A DNA stretch of 64,000 bases, taken from Streptomyces sp. NBC_00576 (lineage in GTDB: Bacteria > Actinomycetota > Actinomycetes > Streptomycetales > Streptomycetaceae). This document shows positions 7,638 through 15,840 of this stretch, piece after piece. Numbering within the stretch: the first letter of the stretch is position 1; each line of letters starts with the position of its first letter. Location of the stretch: NCBI RefSeq assembly GCF_036345175.1, contig NZ_CP107780.1, forward strand, positions 3,224,001 to 3,288,000, read 5' to 3'. Below the pieces are notes generated by a model, which ran no database searches, was not told the origin of the DNA, and saw nothing but the letters and a program-made list of their open reading frames with translations. Both the position numbers and the translations under genes were made by a program.

Positions 7638-7976
7638 TCACGCCTTGGCGGCCACCGGCGTCGGCTCCGCGAACTGCGCCGCCAGCTCGTGGCTGACCTT
7701 GCGCTCCACGAAGAACGCGGCGGTGGGGACGGTGCCGGCGAGCAGGACCCACAGCTGCCTGCTCACCGGCCACTTCGCCTTGGAGCCCAGATCGAAGGCG
7801 AAGACCAGGTACACGACGTACAGCCAGCCGTGCGCGATACCGACGACGCTCGTGAAGCTGTCGGCGCCCTTGATGTCCAGGACGTATTTGGCGAACACCC
7901 CGAGGGTCAGCAGAACCAGCAGCACACCGGTGACGTAGGCCATGACGCGGTAGCGGGTCAGCACGCTTTTCTTCAT
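7638..7976 (-). CDS. DUF3817 domain membrane protein
   Basis: 112 residues from the ATG at 7976; a GTG 18 bp upstream is an alternative. It has three hydrophobic helices (YVTGVLLVLLTLGVFAKYVL, FTSVVGIAHGWLYVVYLVFA, LWVLLAGTVPTAAFFVERKV) and the HGWLYVVYL and PTAAFFVERK signatures of DUF3817. This small family, sometimes linked to YdzA-like proteins, has unknown function. It follows the MarR gene on the same strand by about 75 bp, so the two may be cotranscribed. It is convergent with tetR, with 19 bp between stops. A paralogue lies at 13106-13459, on the other side of the cslA-glxA type pair. Confidence 0.85.
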   Translation of the reverse strand: MKKSVLTRYRVMAYVTGVLLVLLTLGVFAKYVLDIKGADSFTSVVGIAHGWLYVVYLVFAFDLGSKAKWPVSRQLWVLLAGTVPTAAFFVERKVSHELAAQFAEPTPVAAKA

Positions 7977-8051
7977 GCGTACGAGCGTAACCACCGGTTT
8001 CCAGCGATCTTCCGGCGGCCCCGGTCGGCCCCGGTACCCCTGCCGCCCGGC

Positions 8052-8561
8052 CTAATCCTCGTCGAAGTCGCTCGCGGCCACCCGCAACGGCCGCAGCATC
8101 GCGAAGATCTCCGCGCACTCCTCCGCGTCGTACACACCGAGGCCGAAGTCCATCGCCATCAGGTCGCGGGTCGCCGCGTCGACTGCCTCGCGGCCCTTCT
8201 CGGTGATGGTGGCGAGGGTGCCGCGGCCGTCGTTCGGGTTGGGACGCCTGGCGACGAGGCCCGACTTCACCAGGCGGTCCACGGTGTTGGTGACCGAGGT
8301 CGGGTGGACCATCAGACGCTCGCCGATCTTGGACATCGGCAGCTCGCCCGCCTTGGAGAACGTGAGGAGCACCAGCGCCTCGTATCGCGCGAACGTCAGA
8401 CCGTACGGCTTCACCACCGCGTCGACCTCCGCGAGCAGGATCTGCTGCGCGCGCATGATCGAGGTGATGGCGGCCATGGACGGGACGTTTCCCCAGCGCT
8501 GCTTCCACAGTTCGTCGGCGCGTGCGATGGGGTCGAAGGGGAGACTGAGCGGCTTCGGCAC
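8052..8561 (-). CDS. MarR family transcriptional regulator
   Basis: 169 residues from a GTG at 8561. A winged helix-turn-helix occupies residues about 55-125: LTFARYEALVLLTFSKAGEL, then SKIGERLMVHPTSVTNTVDR as recognition helix and RRPNPNDGRGTLATITEKG as wing with the DxR motif. Flanking helices (SIMRAQQILLAEVDAVVKPY and the C-terminus) give the usual dimer interface. The acidic tail DFDED is typical of Streptomyces members. A DUF3817 gene follows on the same strand. The gene lies between two DUF3817 genes and next to the copper oxidase locus, but nothing shows that it regulates that locus. The ligand is unknown; sensors of phenolics or oxidants are common in the family. Confidence 0.88.
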   Translation of the reverse strand: MPKPLSLPFDPIARADELWKQRWGNVPSMAAITSIMRAQQILLAEVDAVVKPYGLTFARYEALVLLTFSKAGELPMSKIGERLMVHPTSVTNTVDRLVKSGLVARRPNPNDGRGTLATITEKGREAVDAATRDLMAMDFGLGVYDAEECAEIFAMLRPLRVAASDFDED

Positions 8562-8872
8562 GGCACCAGACCTTACCGGCCGGTCATATCGCGGTCAGCC
8601 CCCGTCTCGCCCCTCGGTCCCGCCCGGCGTGCCCCAGGCCGCCCCCGGTGTCGTATCCGTGGCGGTCGGTCCGCTTATCGCGCGATTGCCGACTGATCGC
8701 CAACGCTCACCACCGACCCTGAACGGGCCGCCGGGCGGCCCCGGGAGCGACGCCTGGTGCAACCCGCCGGGGCGGACCGGCGGCCGGGCGGTGGTGGCCG
8801 GAGTACGCGCTCGGGCCGGCCCGTAACTTCCGTACCCGGTAAGCCGGTTCAGCACAGTCTTCGCGTCACACG
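8562..8872. other. Intergenic region with GC-rich hairpins
   Basis: About 310 bp between the marR start and the oxidase stop, both on the minus strand. It must hold the marR promoter and the 3' end of the oxidase transcript. Several GGCCG/CGGCC-rich inverted repeats occur, the clearest at 8725-8741. No gene is seen. Confidence 0.5.
8725..8741 (-). terminator. GC hairpin downstream of the glxA-like gene
   Basis: GGGCCGCC (8725-8732) and GGCGGCCC (8734-8741) form a compact GC-only stem about 130 bp past the oxidase stop. It is a plausible transcript end; other GC repeats nearby could serve as well. Confidence 0.4.
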
Positions 8873-10828
8873 TCACCGCACCTGGATCCACTTCGCCTCC
8901 GACGGCGTCCCCTTCGCGTCGGTCACGAACAGCATGTACCAGCCGGGCGGCACGAGCGTCCGGTCCTTCGGTACGTCGACCGTCACCGAGGTGCGGTCCT
9001 TGCTGAGGGGGAGGTCGATGGAGCGCTGTTCGACGTCCGTCGTGTGGGTGACCGCGCTGGGGCGCATCAGGCGGGCCTTCGAGATCCGTTCGGGGTGCGT
9101 GGTGGCGAAGGTCGCGCGGCCGAGTTTGTCGGTCTCCTGGGGGCCGTCCCCGAGTACGGGACGGTTCTTGCCGTATCTGTGCAGCGCGGGCGGGGTGAAG
9201 ATCTCCATCCGCTGCTCGAAGTGACCGAGCTTGGTGTTCTGCTGGTTGTCGTAGAGCGGGTCGGAGCCGAAGGTGGCGACCCGGCCGTCGGGCAGGAGCA
9301 GCGCCTCGGAGTGGTAGTTGCGGCCCACCTTCGGGGAGGCCGCCGCACGGAACGCGTTGGCCTTGGGGTCGTAGAACTGCGCCTTGAGGATGTTGCTGGC
9401 GCTGCGGCCCCGGTAGTCGGCGGAGCCGTTGGACGTGAACACCGTGTCGTCCGGCATGAGGACGCTGTTCAGATAGCGGGTGCCCTGGGGGAGGTCGGGG
9501 CCGGCCTCGAAGACCGGGTTGTCCTTCTTCAGGTCGACCACGGCCGTGCGGCGCGTCGCCTTCTTCGACTCGCCGACGCCTCCGCCGCCCATGATCATCA
9601 CCTTCTGGTCCTGCGCGGGCGGAAGGAGGACGGAGGCGGACGTCTCGGTCTCGTCGGCGTCCGTCAGGCCCGGCACCTTCTCGAAGGTGTTCTTCTTCAG
9701 GTCCCACAGGCCCGGCGCGCGGCCCTTGGTCGCGGGGCCGTAACCGGCGTTGGAGGCCGGGTAGAACAGCTTGCCGCCCTTGGTGAGGAAGAGGGCGGGG
9801 TAGGTGGGGAAGTAGCGCTTGGGGCCCGGGGTCCACTTCTTGGTCTTCGGGTCGTAGATCTCGTTGTCCCCGGGGTCGATCGCCCCGACGTCGTCGAGAC
9901 CGGAGACGGCCAGGACCCGTCCGTCGTCGAGGCCGACGAGGGTCGGGTACCAGCGGGCCTTGTCCATCGGGTCGACCGGGAGGTACTTCTCGGCCTTCGG
10001 ATCGAACTCGTAGGCCGCCCTGATCCCCTGGAAGTCCTGCTTGTCCATGGTGATCTTCTCGGAGAGGCCGTACGTGTTGTCGGCGTCCTCGCCCTTCAGG
10101 CCGACGATCTCGTACTGCGCCTGCTTGGCGGTGATCGACACGGGCCCGGCCTGGGCCGCCTCGACGAAGACCCGGGCCTCGCTCGGGACGACCTTCGTCA
10201 CCCAGGGCTGCATGACCCCGGCCGCGTTGTACGTGATCTTCTGGGTGCGTTTGGCCTTGGGGACGGTGACGTCGAACCTGCTGACGTACTCGACCCCGGA
10301 CGGCGAGCGGAAGCGGGTGCCCTTCTTCAGGACCACCGGTTTGTCGGGGTTCTCGTTCTTGACGCGCATCCCGCCGCCTGCCCGCTCGACCTCGCCGTCG
10401 AGGAGCTCGTAGCGGGCGGTGCCGCCGGCCACCAGGAGCCGTCCGTCGGGGAGTTGGGCGTGTCCGGCGCAGAAGAAGTCGTCGGGGGTGGCGATCCGTT
10501 TGAAGGTGTCCGTCCTCGGGTCCCAGAGGATGGTGTCGAACGACCCCTTGTCGAACTTCTTCTGTTCGTTCCCCGAGCCCGCGACGATCAGCACCTTGCC
10601 GGTGTGCAGCAGGGCCGCGTGGATGGCGTTGGTGCGGAACTCCTCGGGGATGTCGATCGCGCTCCAGGAGCCGTACTTGGCCTGGTAGCCGGGCTGGGCG
10701 ATCTTGTACTCGTGGTACCGCTCGCTGGCGAAGCCGAGCATGGCGGGGGCGTTGAGACCGGCGAGCAAAGTGACGCCTCCGATGCCCAGGGCGGTCTTCT
10801 TGGTCTTCTTCGACAGTTGGAAGGCCAT
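8873..10828 (-). CDS. glxA: GlxA-like copper radical oxidase (galactose oxidase fold)
   Basis: 651 residues, close to the S. lividans/S. coelicolor GlxA length. A membrane anchor near residues 10-32 (TALGIGGVTLLAGLNAPAML) is followed by a kelch-type beta-propeller and a C-terminal beta domain (DUF1929 type). Active-site residues can be placed by comparison with galactose oxidase: Cys120 (DDFFCAGH) and Tyr294 (ARWYPT) as the Tyr-Cys radical pair, Trp293 as the stacking Trp, and Tyr505-His506 (GRNYHS) plus His595 (VTHTTDVEQR) as copper ligands. All are present, so it should be active. It follows the cellulose-synthase-like gene by 3 bp with AGGAGGG at its start, the classical cslA-glxA arrangement. 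In S. lividans GlxA acts on a CslA-made glycan at hyphal tips. It may be a paralogue of the canonical gene, which needs checking. Confidence 0.85.
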   Translation of the reverse strand: MAFQLSKKTKKTALGIGGVTLLAGLNAPAMLGFASERYHEYKIAQPGYQAKYGSWSAIDIPEEFRTNAIHAALLHTGKVLIVAGSGNEQKKFDKGSFDTILWDPRTDTFKRIATPDDFFCAGHAQLPDGRLLVAGGTARYELLDGEVERAGGGMRVKNENPDKPVVLKKGTRFRSPSGVEYVSRFDVTVPKAKRTQKITYNAAGVMQPWVTKVVPSEARVFVEAAQAGPVSITAKQAQYEIVGLKGEDADNTYGLSEKITMDKQDFQGIRAAYEFDPKAEKYLPVDPMDKARWYPTLVGLDDGRVLAVSGLDDVGAIDPGDNEIYDPKTKKWTPGPKRYFPTYPALFLTKGGKLFYPASNAGYGPATKGRAPGLWDLKKNTFEKVPGLTDADETETSASVLLPPAQDQKVMIMGGGGVGESKKATRRTAVVDLKKDNPVFEAGPDLPQGTRYLNSVLMPDDTVFTSNGSADYRGRSASNILKAQFYDPKANAFRAAASPKVGRNYHSEALLLPDGRVATFGSDPLYDNQQNTKLGHFEQRMEIFTPPALHRYGKNRPVLGDGPQETDKLGRATFATTHPERISKARLMRPSAVTHTTDVEQRSIDLPLSKDRTSVTVDVPKDRTLVPPGWYMLFVTDAKGTPSEAKWIQVR

Positions 10829-10831
10829 GGC

Positions 10832-12685
10832 CTAGTTCCCTCCTGTCGGGGTGCTGGAGGCCGGGGCCACCGGAGCGACCGGAGCGACCGAGCTGGTGAC
10901 GATCGCGGGTTCCTCGCGCTCCCTCGTTTCCCCGACCTCCCCGACCTCCCTGATGTCCCTGATTTCCCTGATCTCGCCACGCTCCTTGCCCCCCTTGCGC
11001 TCCTTGCGCTCCTTTCGGCGGGTGGCGATCCACACCCCGACCGGGGCCAGGGAGATCGCCGTGCCGAGGACGGCCCAGGTGCGCATGGCCCCATGGGTGT
11101 GGCCGAGGTGGACGGAGGCGACGAGTGACGTCGTGAGGAGCGCGGCCCAGAAGAGATGGACGCGGAAGGTGAGCAGCCGGTCGGGGCTGACGTCCCCGCC
11201 CTTGGGCGTGACGACGAACCGGCTGGGGCGGCGGAGCAGGGCCGCGCCGAACGACTTCAGGTAGATCGGCGCGGAGAGCGCCGACATCGCCATGCCTGCG
11301 AGCCCGCCGGAACCCTCGGGTTCGTGGGGCGAGACGTTGTGCCGCCGGTTCCACAGGTACAGCCCGATCTGGAGGGCGGCGGCGTCGCTGTAGAGCATCA
11401 GCCAGACGGAGGCCGCAACCTGGGTGCCTGAGGCCCCGAACCAGAGGAAGAGGAAGCAGCTCAGCATGCCGAGGAACCAGTTGACGGCCGTCATCGGGTA
11501 GTAGACGAGCATGAGCGTGTACGAGAAGAGCCGGCCCGGGGGCATCGTGAAGGGCGCTTTCCAGTACTGCTTGAAGAGCGTCTCGTACGTGCCGCGCGAC
11601 CAGCGCATCTGCTGGGTGAAGAAGTCGGTCCAGGAGGCGGGCCCCTCGCCCACGGCGAGGACGTCGGGCGTGTAGACGGACCGCCAGTGGCGCCCGGTAC
11701 TCGGATTGCGGCGACGGTGCAGCTCGAACCCCGTGGCCATGTCCTCGGTGATGGAGTCGTACAGCCCGCCGATCTGTTTGACCGCAGCGATGCGTACGAC
11801 GTTGTTGGTGCCGACGAACATGGGGGCGCGGTAGCGGTTGCCGGCCCGCTGGATGAGCGCGTGGAAGAGGAACTGCTGCGACTCGGCGGCCTTGGTGACG
11901 GGGTGGGTGTAGTTGCCGTACACCTGGGGGCCGACGACGAAGGCGACGTCCGGGTCGCGGAAGAAGCCCGTCATCCGCTCCAGGAAGTTGGGGAGCGGGA
12001 TGTGGTCGGTGTCGACGGAGGCGTAGAAGTCGTACTCGTCGCCGTGCCTGGCGATCCACGCGTTGTAGTTGCCGTGCTTGGTACGGGTCTTGTGGACGCC
12101 CTTGGCCCGGTTCCACTCGGGCACCCCGTAGCGGCTGAAGTGCCGTACGCCCAGCTCGGCGCAGAGCGCCTTGGCCTGTTCGTCGTCGCCCTCGTCGAGG
12201 AGCCATACGTCGACGCCGTGGGGGCCGGGGTGGTGGACGCGGGTCGCGCCTTCGAGGGTGGCCCGGACCATCGCGAGGGGTTCCTTGCCGGGGACGTACG
12301 TGGTGAGGAAGGCGACGCGGGTGCCTGACTCGGGTACGACGGGCACGGGGTCGCGGGCGACCATGGTGGCGTGGGCGATGGACACCACGTTGACGAGCAT
12401 GAACAGCTCGATCAGCCCGATGGCTATGAGCATCACCATGTCGAGATGGACCAGCCATCTCTCACCGCCCTCGCGCTCCACCCAGTGGGTGGGCCAGACG
12501 AGGTAGACGAGCAGCGCGCCGGTGAGCAGGGGCGCGAGGGTCATGAGCAGGACGGCGCGTATTCGGCGTGGCTCACGGGAGAGGAGCGAGGTGTACCGGA
12601 CGCGGTACGGGGATCCGGCCGGCGCCTCGGTGAGGGGTCCGGCCAGTCGGCTGTGGGTGTCGTAGTCGTAGCCCTCCGGCCGCAC
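10832..12685 (-). CDS. cslA: Cellulose-synthase-like GT2 glycosyltransferase (CslA type)
   Basis: 617 residues from the GTG at 12685, chosen because GGAGGG lies 4 bp upstream; a longer ATG start at 12745 has no ribosome binding site. Two N-terminal membrane helices precede the catalytic domain. Family 2 processive motifs are all visible: LLDEGDD, DTDHIPLPNF, TEDMATGFEL and QQMRWSRG (the Q..RW motif). Several C-terminal helices and a charged Arg/Lys/Glu tail follow. The enzyme should polymerise a beta-glucan or related glycan at the membrane. The gene ends 3 bp before the oxidase gene, so the two are cotranscribed. No cslZ-type endoglucanase is visible nearby, unlike the canonical locus as I remember it. 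Confidence 0.85.
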   Translation of the reverse strand: MRPEGYDYDTHSRLAGPLTEAPAGSPYRVRYTSLLSREPRRIRAVLLMTLAPLLTGALLVYLVWPTHWVEREGGERWLVHLDMVMLIAIGLIELFMLVNVVSIAHATMVARDPVPVVPESGTRVAFLTTYVPGKEPLAMVRATLEGATRVHHPGPHGVDVWLLDEGDDEQAKALCAELGVRHFSRYGVPEWNRAKGVHKTRTKHGNYNAWIARHGDEYDFYASVDTDHIPLPNFLERMTGFFRDPDVAFVVGPQVYGNYTHPVTKAAESQQFLFHALIQRAGNRYRAPMFVGTNNVVRIAAVKQIGGLYDSITEDMATGFELHRRRNPSTGRHWRSVYTPDVLAVGEGPASWTDFFTQQMRWSRGTYETLFKQYWKAPFTMPPGRLFSYTLMLVYYPMTAVNWFLGMLSCFLFLWFGASGTQVAASVWLMLYSDAAALQIGLYLWNRRHNVSPHEPEGSGGLAGMAMSALSAPIYLKSFGAALLRRPSRFVVTPKGGDVSPDRLLTFRVHLFWAALLTTSLVASVHLGHTHGAMRTWAVLGTAISLAPVGVWIATRRKERKERKGGKERGEIREIRDIREVGEVGETREREEPAIVTSSVAPVAPVAPASSTPTGGN

Positions 12686-12815
12686 AGCGCCCTCCAGTGA
12701 TCGAACGAATCCGATATCCCCACGAAAGTGGAGACAGGTCGGCATGTCGAACTGGGTGCGTCCATGCGGGTGGAAATGCGCGGCCGGTTACCGGCTGAGG
12801 GTTACGAGGAGAGGA

Positions 12816-13109
12816 TCACGGGGAAAGGTGGCGCTCCACCGTCTCCACCTTGGAGGTGAGACCGTCGGTCACTCCGGGGCGGATGTCGGCCTTGAGGACG
12901 AGGGAGACGCGCGGCGCGCGTTCCTCCACGGCGGCGACGGCGCGTCTGACGACGTCCATGACCTCGTCCCAGTCGCCCTCTATGGACGTGAACATCGCGT
13001 CGGTGCGGTTGGGGAGCCCGGATTCGCGGACGACGCGTACGGCGTCGGCGACGTACTCCCCCACGTCCTCGCCGACGCCGAGGGGCGTAACGGAGAAGGC
13101 GACGATCAT
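12816..13109 (-). CDS. MTH1187-type thiamine-binding protein
   Basis: 97 residues, MIVAFSVTPLGVGEDVGEYV to the end. It matches the small ferredoxin-fold MTH1187/YkoF-like family (DUF77), which binds thiamine or its pyrimidine precursor: N-terminal beta strand with VTPLG, a helix with ADAVRVVRESG, and the NRTDAMFTSIEGDWDEVMDV core. The ATG overlaps the stop of the upstream DUF3817 gene (ATGA), so the pair is translationally coupled. The protein is cytosolic and probably oligomeric. No thiamine riboswitch is evident upstream of the pair. Family assignment is good; the ligand is inferred from the family. Confidence 0.85.
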   Translation of the reverse strand: MIVAFSVTPLGVGEDVGEYVADAVRVVRESGLPNRTDAMFTSIEGDWDEVMDVVRRAVAAVEERAPRVSLVLKADIRPGVTDGLTSKVETVERHLSP

Positions 13110-13459
13110 GACTTGTAGGCCTCTTCCTGGCGGACCCGGGAGGCGATGGCCGCGTTGACCGCGTGCTCGGCCTCGCGGCGGAGCTTGCGCTCGGCGAAGA
13201 AGCCCCCGGTCGGGAGGACGGAGAGGACGAAGTAGAGGGCGGCGGTCTTCAGGGACCACTTGGTGCGGTTCCAGGCGTCCGCCCAGAAGATCACGTAGAG
13301 GACGAAGAGGATGCCGTGGACCATGCCCATGACGGGCACCGCGTTGAAGTCCGTGGTCCGCTTCAGCACCGAGCAGACCAGCAGGAGGAGGAAGGAAACG
13401 GCCTCGGGGGCCGAGACCAGCCGCAGGCGGCGGAGGGCGGAGGCGGTCTTGATGTCCAC
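13106..13459 (-). CDS. DUF3817 domain membrane protein, second copy
   Basis: 117 residues from a GTG at 13459 behind AAGGTGA. It has three membrane helices (APEAVSFLLLLVCSVL, VMGMVHGILFVLYVIFWADA, TAALYFVLSVLPTGGFFAER) with the HGILFVLY and PTGGFFAERK signatures of DUF3817. It is paralogous to 7638-7976. It overlaps the thiamine-binding gene by 4 bp. It is divergent from the AIM24 genes with about 200 bp between, where both promoters must lie. Function is unknown; the C-terminal tail is charged and cytosolic. Confidence 0.85.
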   Translation of the reverse strand: MDIKTASALRRLRLVSAPEAVSFLLLLVCSVLKRTTDFNAVPVMGMVHGILFVLYVIFWADAWNRTKWSLKTAALYFVLSVLPTGGFFAERKLRREAEHAVNAAIASRVRQEEAYKS

Positions 13460-13663
13460 GGGTCACCTTCGGTGGGTCGCTTTGCGAGGGGGTCGCTTTG
13501 TGAACGGACGCACAAGCGTTTGCCCATTGTGGCATTCGCGGCCCGACGGCCGGGGCGGGGGTGTCTCCCTCCCGGGGTCGGGCGTCCCTTAGGGGGAGGT
13601 TCAGGGGCGATCTCCACCTTCGGGATCTGTTGCCGGGGGTGTCCGGCGGGCTACCTTCGCCCC

Positions 13664-14302
13664 GTGGCGATGTTTCGACTTCAAGGCAGCAAGGTGCTGG
13701 CCATCGACATGACCGGGGACGCCGTGAAGGCGAAGAACGGCTCGATGGTGGCGTACGACGGGCAGATGGACTTCAAGAAGCTCAGCGGCGGCGGTGAGGG
13801 CATCCGGGGGATGGTCACCCGGCGGATCACCGGTGAGCAGATGACACTGATGGAGGTGAAGGGGCACGGGACGTGCTGGTTCGCCGACCGGGCCTCCGAG
13901 ATCAATCTTGTCGGCCTCCAGGGGGACAAGTTGTACGTCGAGTCGAGCAACCTGCTGGCGACCGACGCGGGCCTGCGCACCGGCACGTCGTTCACCGGGA
14001 TGCGCGGCGCCTCCCAGGGCAACGGTCTGTTCACGACGACCGTCGAGGGGCACGGCCAGGCGGCGATCATGTCGGACGGGCCGGCGGTGGTGCTGCGGGT
14101 GAGCCCGCAGTTCCCGCTGACGGTCGACCCGGGGGCGTACATCGCGCACCAGGGCAACGTCCGGCAGTCCTTCCAGTCGGGCGTGACGTTCCGCACGCTC
14201 ATGGGCGAGGGCGGCGGCGAGGCCTTCCAGATCCGTTTCGAGGGCGACGGCCTGGTGTACGTCCAGCCCAGTGAGCGCAACACGATCGCCGGGGACGTGT
14301 GA
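13664..14302 (+). CDS. AIM24 family protein 1
   Basis: 212 residues, MAMFRLQGSKVLAIDMTGDA onward. AIM24 (formerly DUF124) proteins are single-domain beta-prism folds; the family includes yeast mitochondrial AIM24 and many bacterial members of unknown role. Visible signatures are the strand NGSMVAYDGQMDF, Gly-rich turns, GHGTCWFADRA, and a C-terminal EAFQIRFEGDGLVYVQPSE. There is no signal peptide. No ribosome binding site precedes the GTG at 13664 or the ATG at 13670, so a leaderless mRNA is likely. Two more AIM24 genes follow with 1-bp spacing and a 4-bp overlap: an operon of three paralogues. Confidence 0.88.
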   Translation: MAMFRLQGSKVLAIDMTGDAVKAKNGSMVAYDGQMDFKKLSGGGEGIRGMVTRRITGEQMTLMEVKGHGTCWFADRASEINLVGLQGDKLYVESSNLLATDAGLRTGTSFTGMRGASQGNGLFTTTVEGHGQAAIMSDGPAVVLRVSPQFPLTVDPGAYIAHQGNVRQSFQSGVTFRTLMGEGGGEAFQIRFEGDGLVYVQPSERNTIAGDV

Positions 14303-14303
14303 C

Positions 14304-14954
14304 ATGCCCTTCACTGAGATCAACTCCAAGATGATCGAGGCGACCGTCATGCCCGGTCAGCGCCTGTTCAGTCAGCGCGGGGCGATGCTCGCCTACAAGG
14401 GCGAGGTGTCCTTCACGCCCAACATGCAGGGCGGGCAGGGCGGGATCATGTCGATGATCGGCCGCCGGGTCGCCAATGAGGCCACCCCGCTGATGACCGT
14501 CGAGGGCAGCGGCACGGTCCTCTTCGGGCACGGCGGCCACCACATCCAGGTCATCAGCCTCACCGGGGACACGCTGTGCGTCGAGGCGGACCGCCTCCTC
14601 GCCTTCGACGGCACACTCCAGCAGGGCACGATGTTCATGGGCTCACAGGGCGGCGTCATGGGCATGGTCCGAGGGCAGGTGACGGGCCAGGGGCTGTTCA
14701 CCACCACCCTCAAGGGGCACGGCGCGGTCGCCGTCATGGCGCACGGAGGCGTGATCGAGGTGCCGATCACCCCCCAGCGCCCGGTCCATGTCGACCCGCA
14801 GGCGTACGTCGCGCACCACGGCGACGTACGCAACAAGCTGTCCACCGCGCTCGGCTGGCGCGACATGGTGGGCCGCGGCTCGGGCGAGGCGTTCCAGCTG
14901 GAGCTCAGCGGCAGTGGTGCGGTGTACGTACAGGCGTCGGAGGAGAAGCTGTGA
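14304..14954 (+). CDS. AIM24 family protein 2
   Basis: 216 residues from the ATG at 14304, one base after the previous stop. It has the same fold signatures as its neighbour: QRGAMLAYKGEVSFTP, GSGTVLFGHGGHHIQVI, QGLFTTTLKGHGAVAVMAHG and EAFQLELSGSGAVYVQASE. It is clearly paralogous to the first and third genes. A Met/Gly-rich segment (MSMIGRRVANEATPLM; MFMGSQGGVMGMV) is characteristic. It is cytosolic with no catalytic residues evident. Coupling suggests the three products form a hetero-oligomer; that is inference. Confidence 0.88.
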   Translation: MPFTEINSKMIEATVMPGQRLFSQRGAMLAYKGEVSFTPNMQGGQGGIMSMIGRRVANEATPLMTVEGSGTVLFGHGGHHIQVISLTGDTLCVEADRLLAFDGTLQQGTMFMGSQGGVMGMVRGQVTGQGLFTTTLKGHGAVAVMAHGGVIEVPITPQRPVHVDPQAYVAHHGDVRNKLSTALGWRDMVGRGSGEAFQLELSGSGAVYVQASEEKL

Positions 14955-15748
14955 CCACCTACCCGGGCGCGGGGCCCGTCGTCCACGACCCGATGACGCT
15001 GCCGTCCGACGACAAGGTCAACAACTACACCTTCTGTGTGGAGCTCAAGGGGAGCCAGTGGTTCCTGCAGAAGGGGAAGATGATCGCCTACTACGGCTCG
15101 ATCGACTTCAACGGCATCGGACACGGCCGCCTGGACCGTCTTGTCCGTACGTCTTTTCATTCGCCTCTGCACGCGAGCGACTGGGTCGTCGCCGAGGGTT
15201 CGGGCAAGATGCTGCTCGCCGACCGGGCCTTCGACGTGAATTCGTACGACCTGGAGGAGGGCAACCTGACCATTCGCTCAGGCAACCTTCTCGCTTTTCA
15301 GCCAAGTCTCGCGCTCAAGCAGTCGATCGTGCCGGGCTTCCTGACCCTCATCGGAACGGGCAAGTTCGTGGCCGCCTCGAACGGCCCAGTGGTGTTCATG
15401 GAACCCCCGATCCGGGTGGACCCGCAGGCCCTGGTCGGCTGGGCCGACTGCCCCTCCCCCTGCCACCACTACGACCATGGGTACATGACGGGCCTGATGG
15501 GCGGTCTACGTGCGATGACGGGCATCGGCGGGGCCTCCGGCGAGGAGCACCAGTTCGAGTTCGTCGGGGCCGGTACGGTGCTGCTGCAGTCCTCCGAGAC
15601 ACTCATGGCCGAGCAGGCCACGGGCGCGGTTCCGCACGAGCCCGGAGTGCCGGGTGGCGGCGGGGCCCCCGCGGGCCATCCACAGCAACCGGGCGTACCA
15701 CGCCTTCCCGGACAGCTCGGCGACCTCCAGCGTCGCTTCGGGCTGTGA
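14951..15748 (+). CDS. AIM24 family protein 3 with Pro/Gly-rich tail
   Basis: 265 residues from a GTG at 14951 overlapping the previous stop (GTGA), with GGAGGAG upstream. The AIM24 core is recognisable (MIAYYGSIDFNG, GSGKMLLADRAFDVN, EEHQFEFVGAGTVLLQSSE). It differs from its neighbours by an insert DCPSPCHHYDHGYM, a Cys/His cluster that could bind metal, and by a 45-residue Pro/Gly/Gln-rich tail. As the last gene of the trio it may be the specialised subunit. The insert and tail are the features to examine when asking why three paralogues are kept. Confidence 0.85.
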   Translation: MTTYPGAGPVVHDPMTLPSDDKVNNYTFCVELKGSQWFLQKGKMIAYYGSIDFNGIGHGRLDRLVRTSFHSPLHASDWVVAEGSGKMLLADRAFDVNSYDLEEGNLTIRSGNLLAFQPSLALKQSIVPGFLTLIGTGKFVAASNGPVVFMEPPIRVDPQALVGWADCPSPCHHYDHGYMTGLMGGLRAMTGIGGASGEEHQFEFVGAGTVLLQSSETLMAEQATGAVPHEPGVPGGGGAPAGHPQQPGVPRLPGQLGDLQRRFGL

Positions 15749-15840
15749 GCGGTAGTCTGCGGAGTGTGACGTCGAACGTGTGCGCGCCGTCACCCAACCC
15801 TCACTAGTTCGCCTTTCAACCTTTTAGGTAGACTTCATTC

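Noticed and set aside
8595..12458. 1287-codon minus-strand frame across cslA and glxA
   Set aside because: It runs in a different frame through both genes; the true frames carry the glycosyltransferase and copper oxidase motifs.
12816..13535. Long 239-codon frame covering the thiamine-binding protein
   Set aside because: The upstream 142 codons are Pro/Arg-rich and lie over the DUF3817 gene; the real start is the ATG at 13109.
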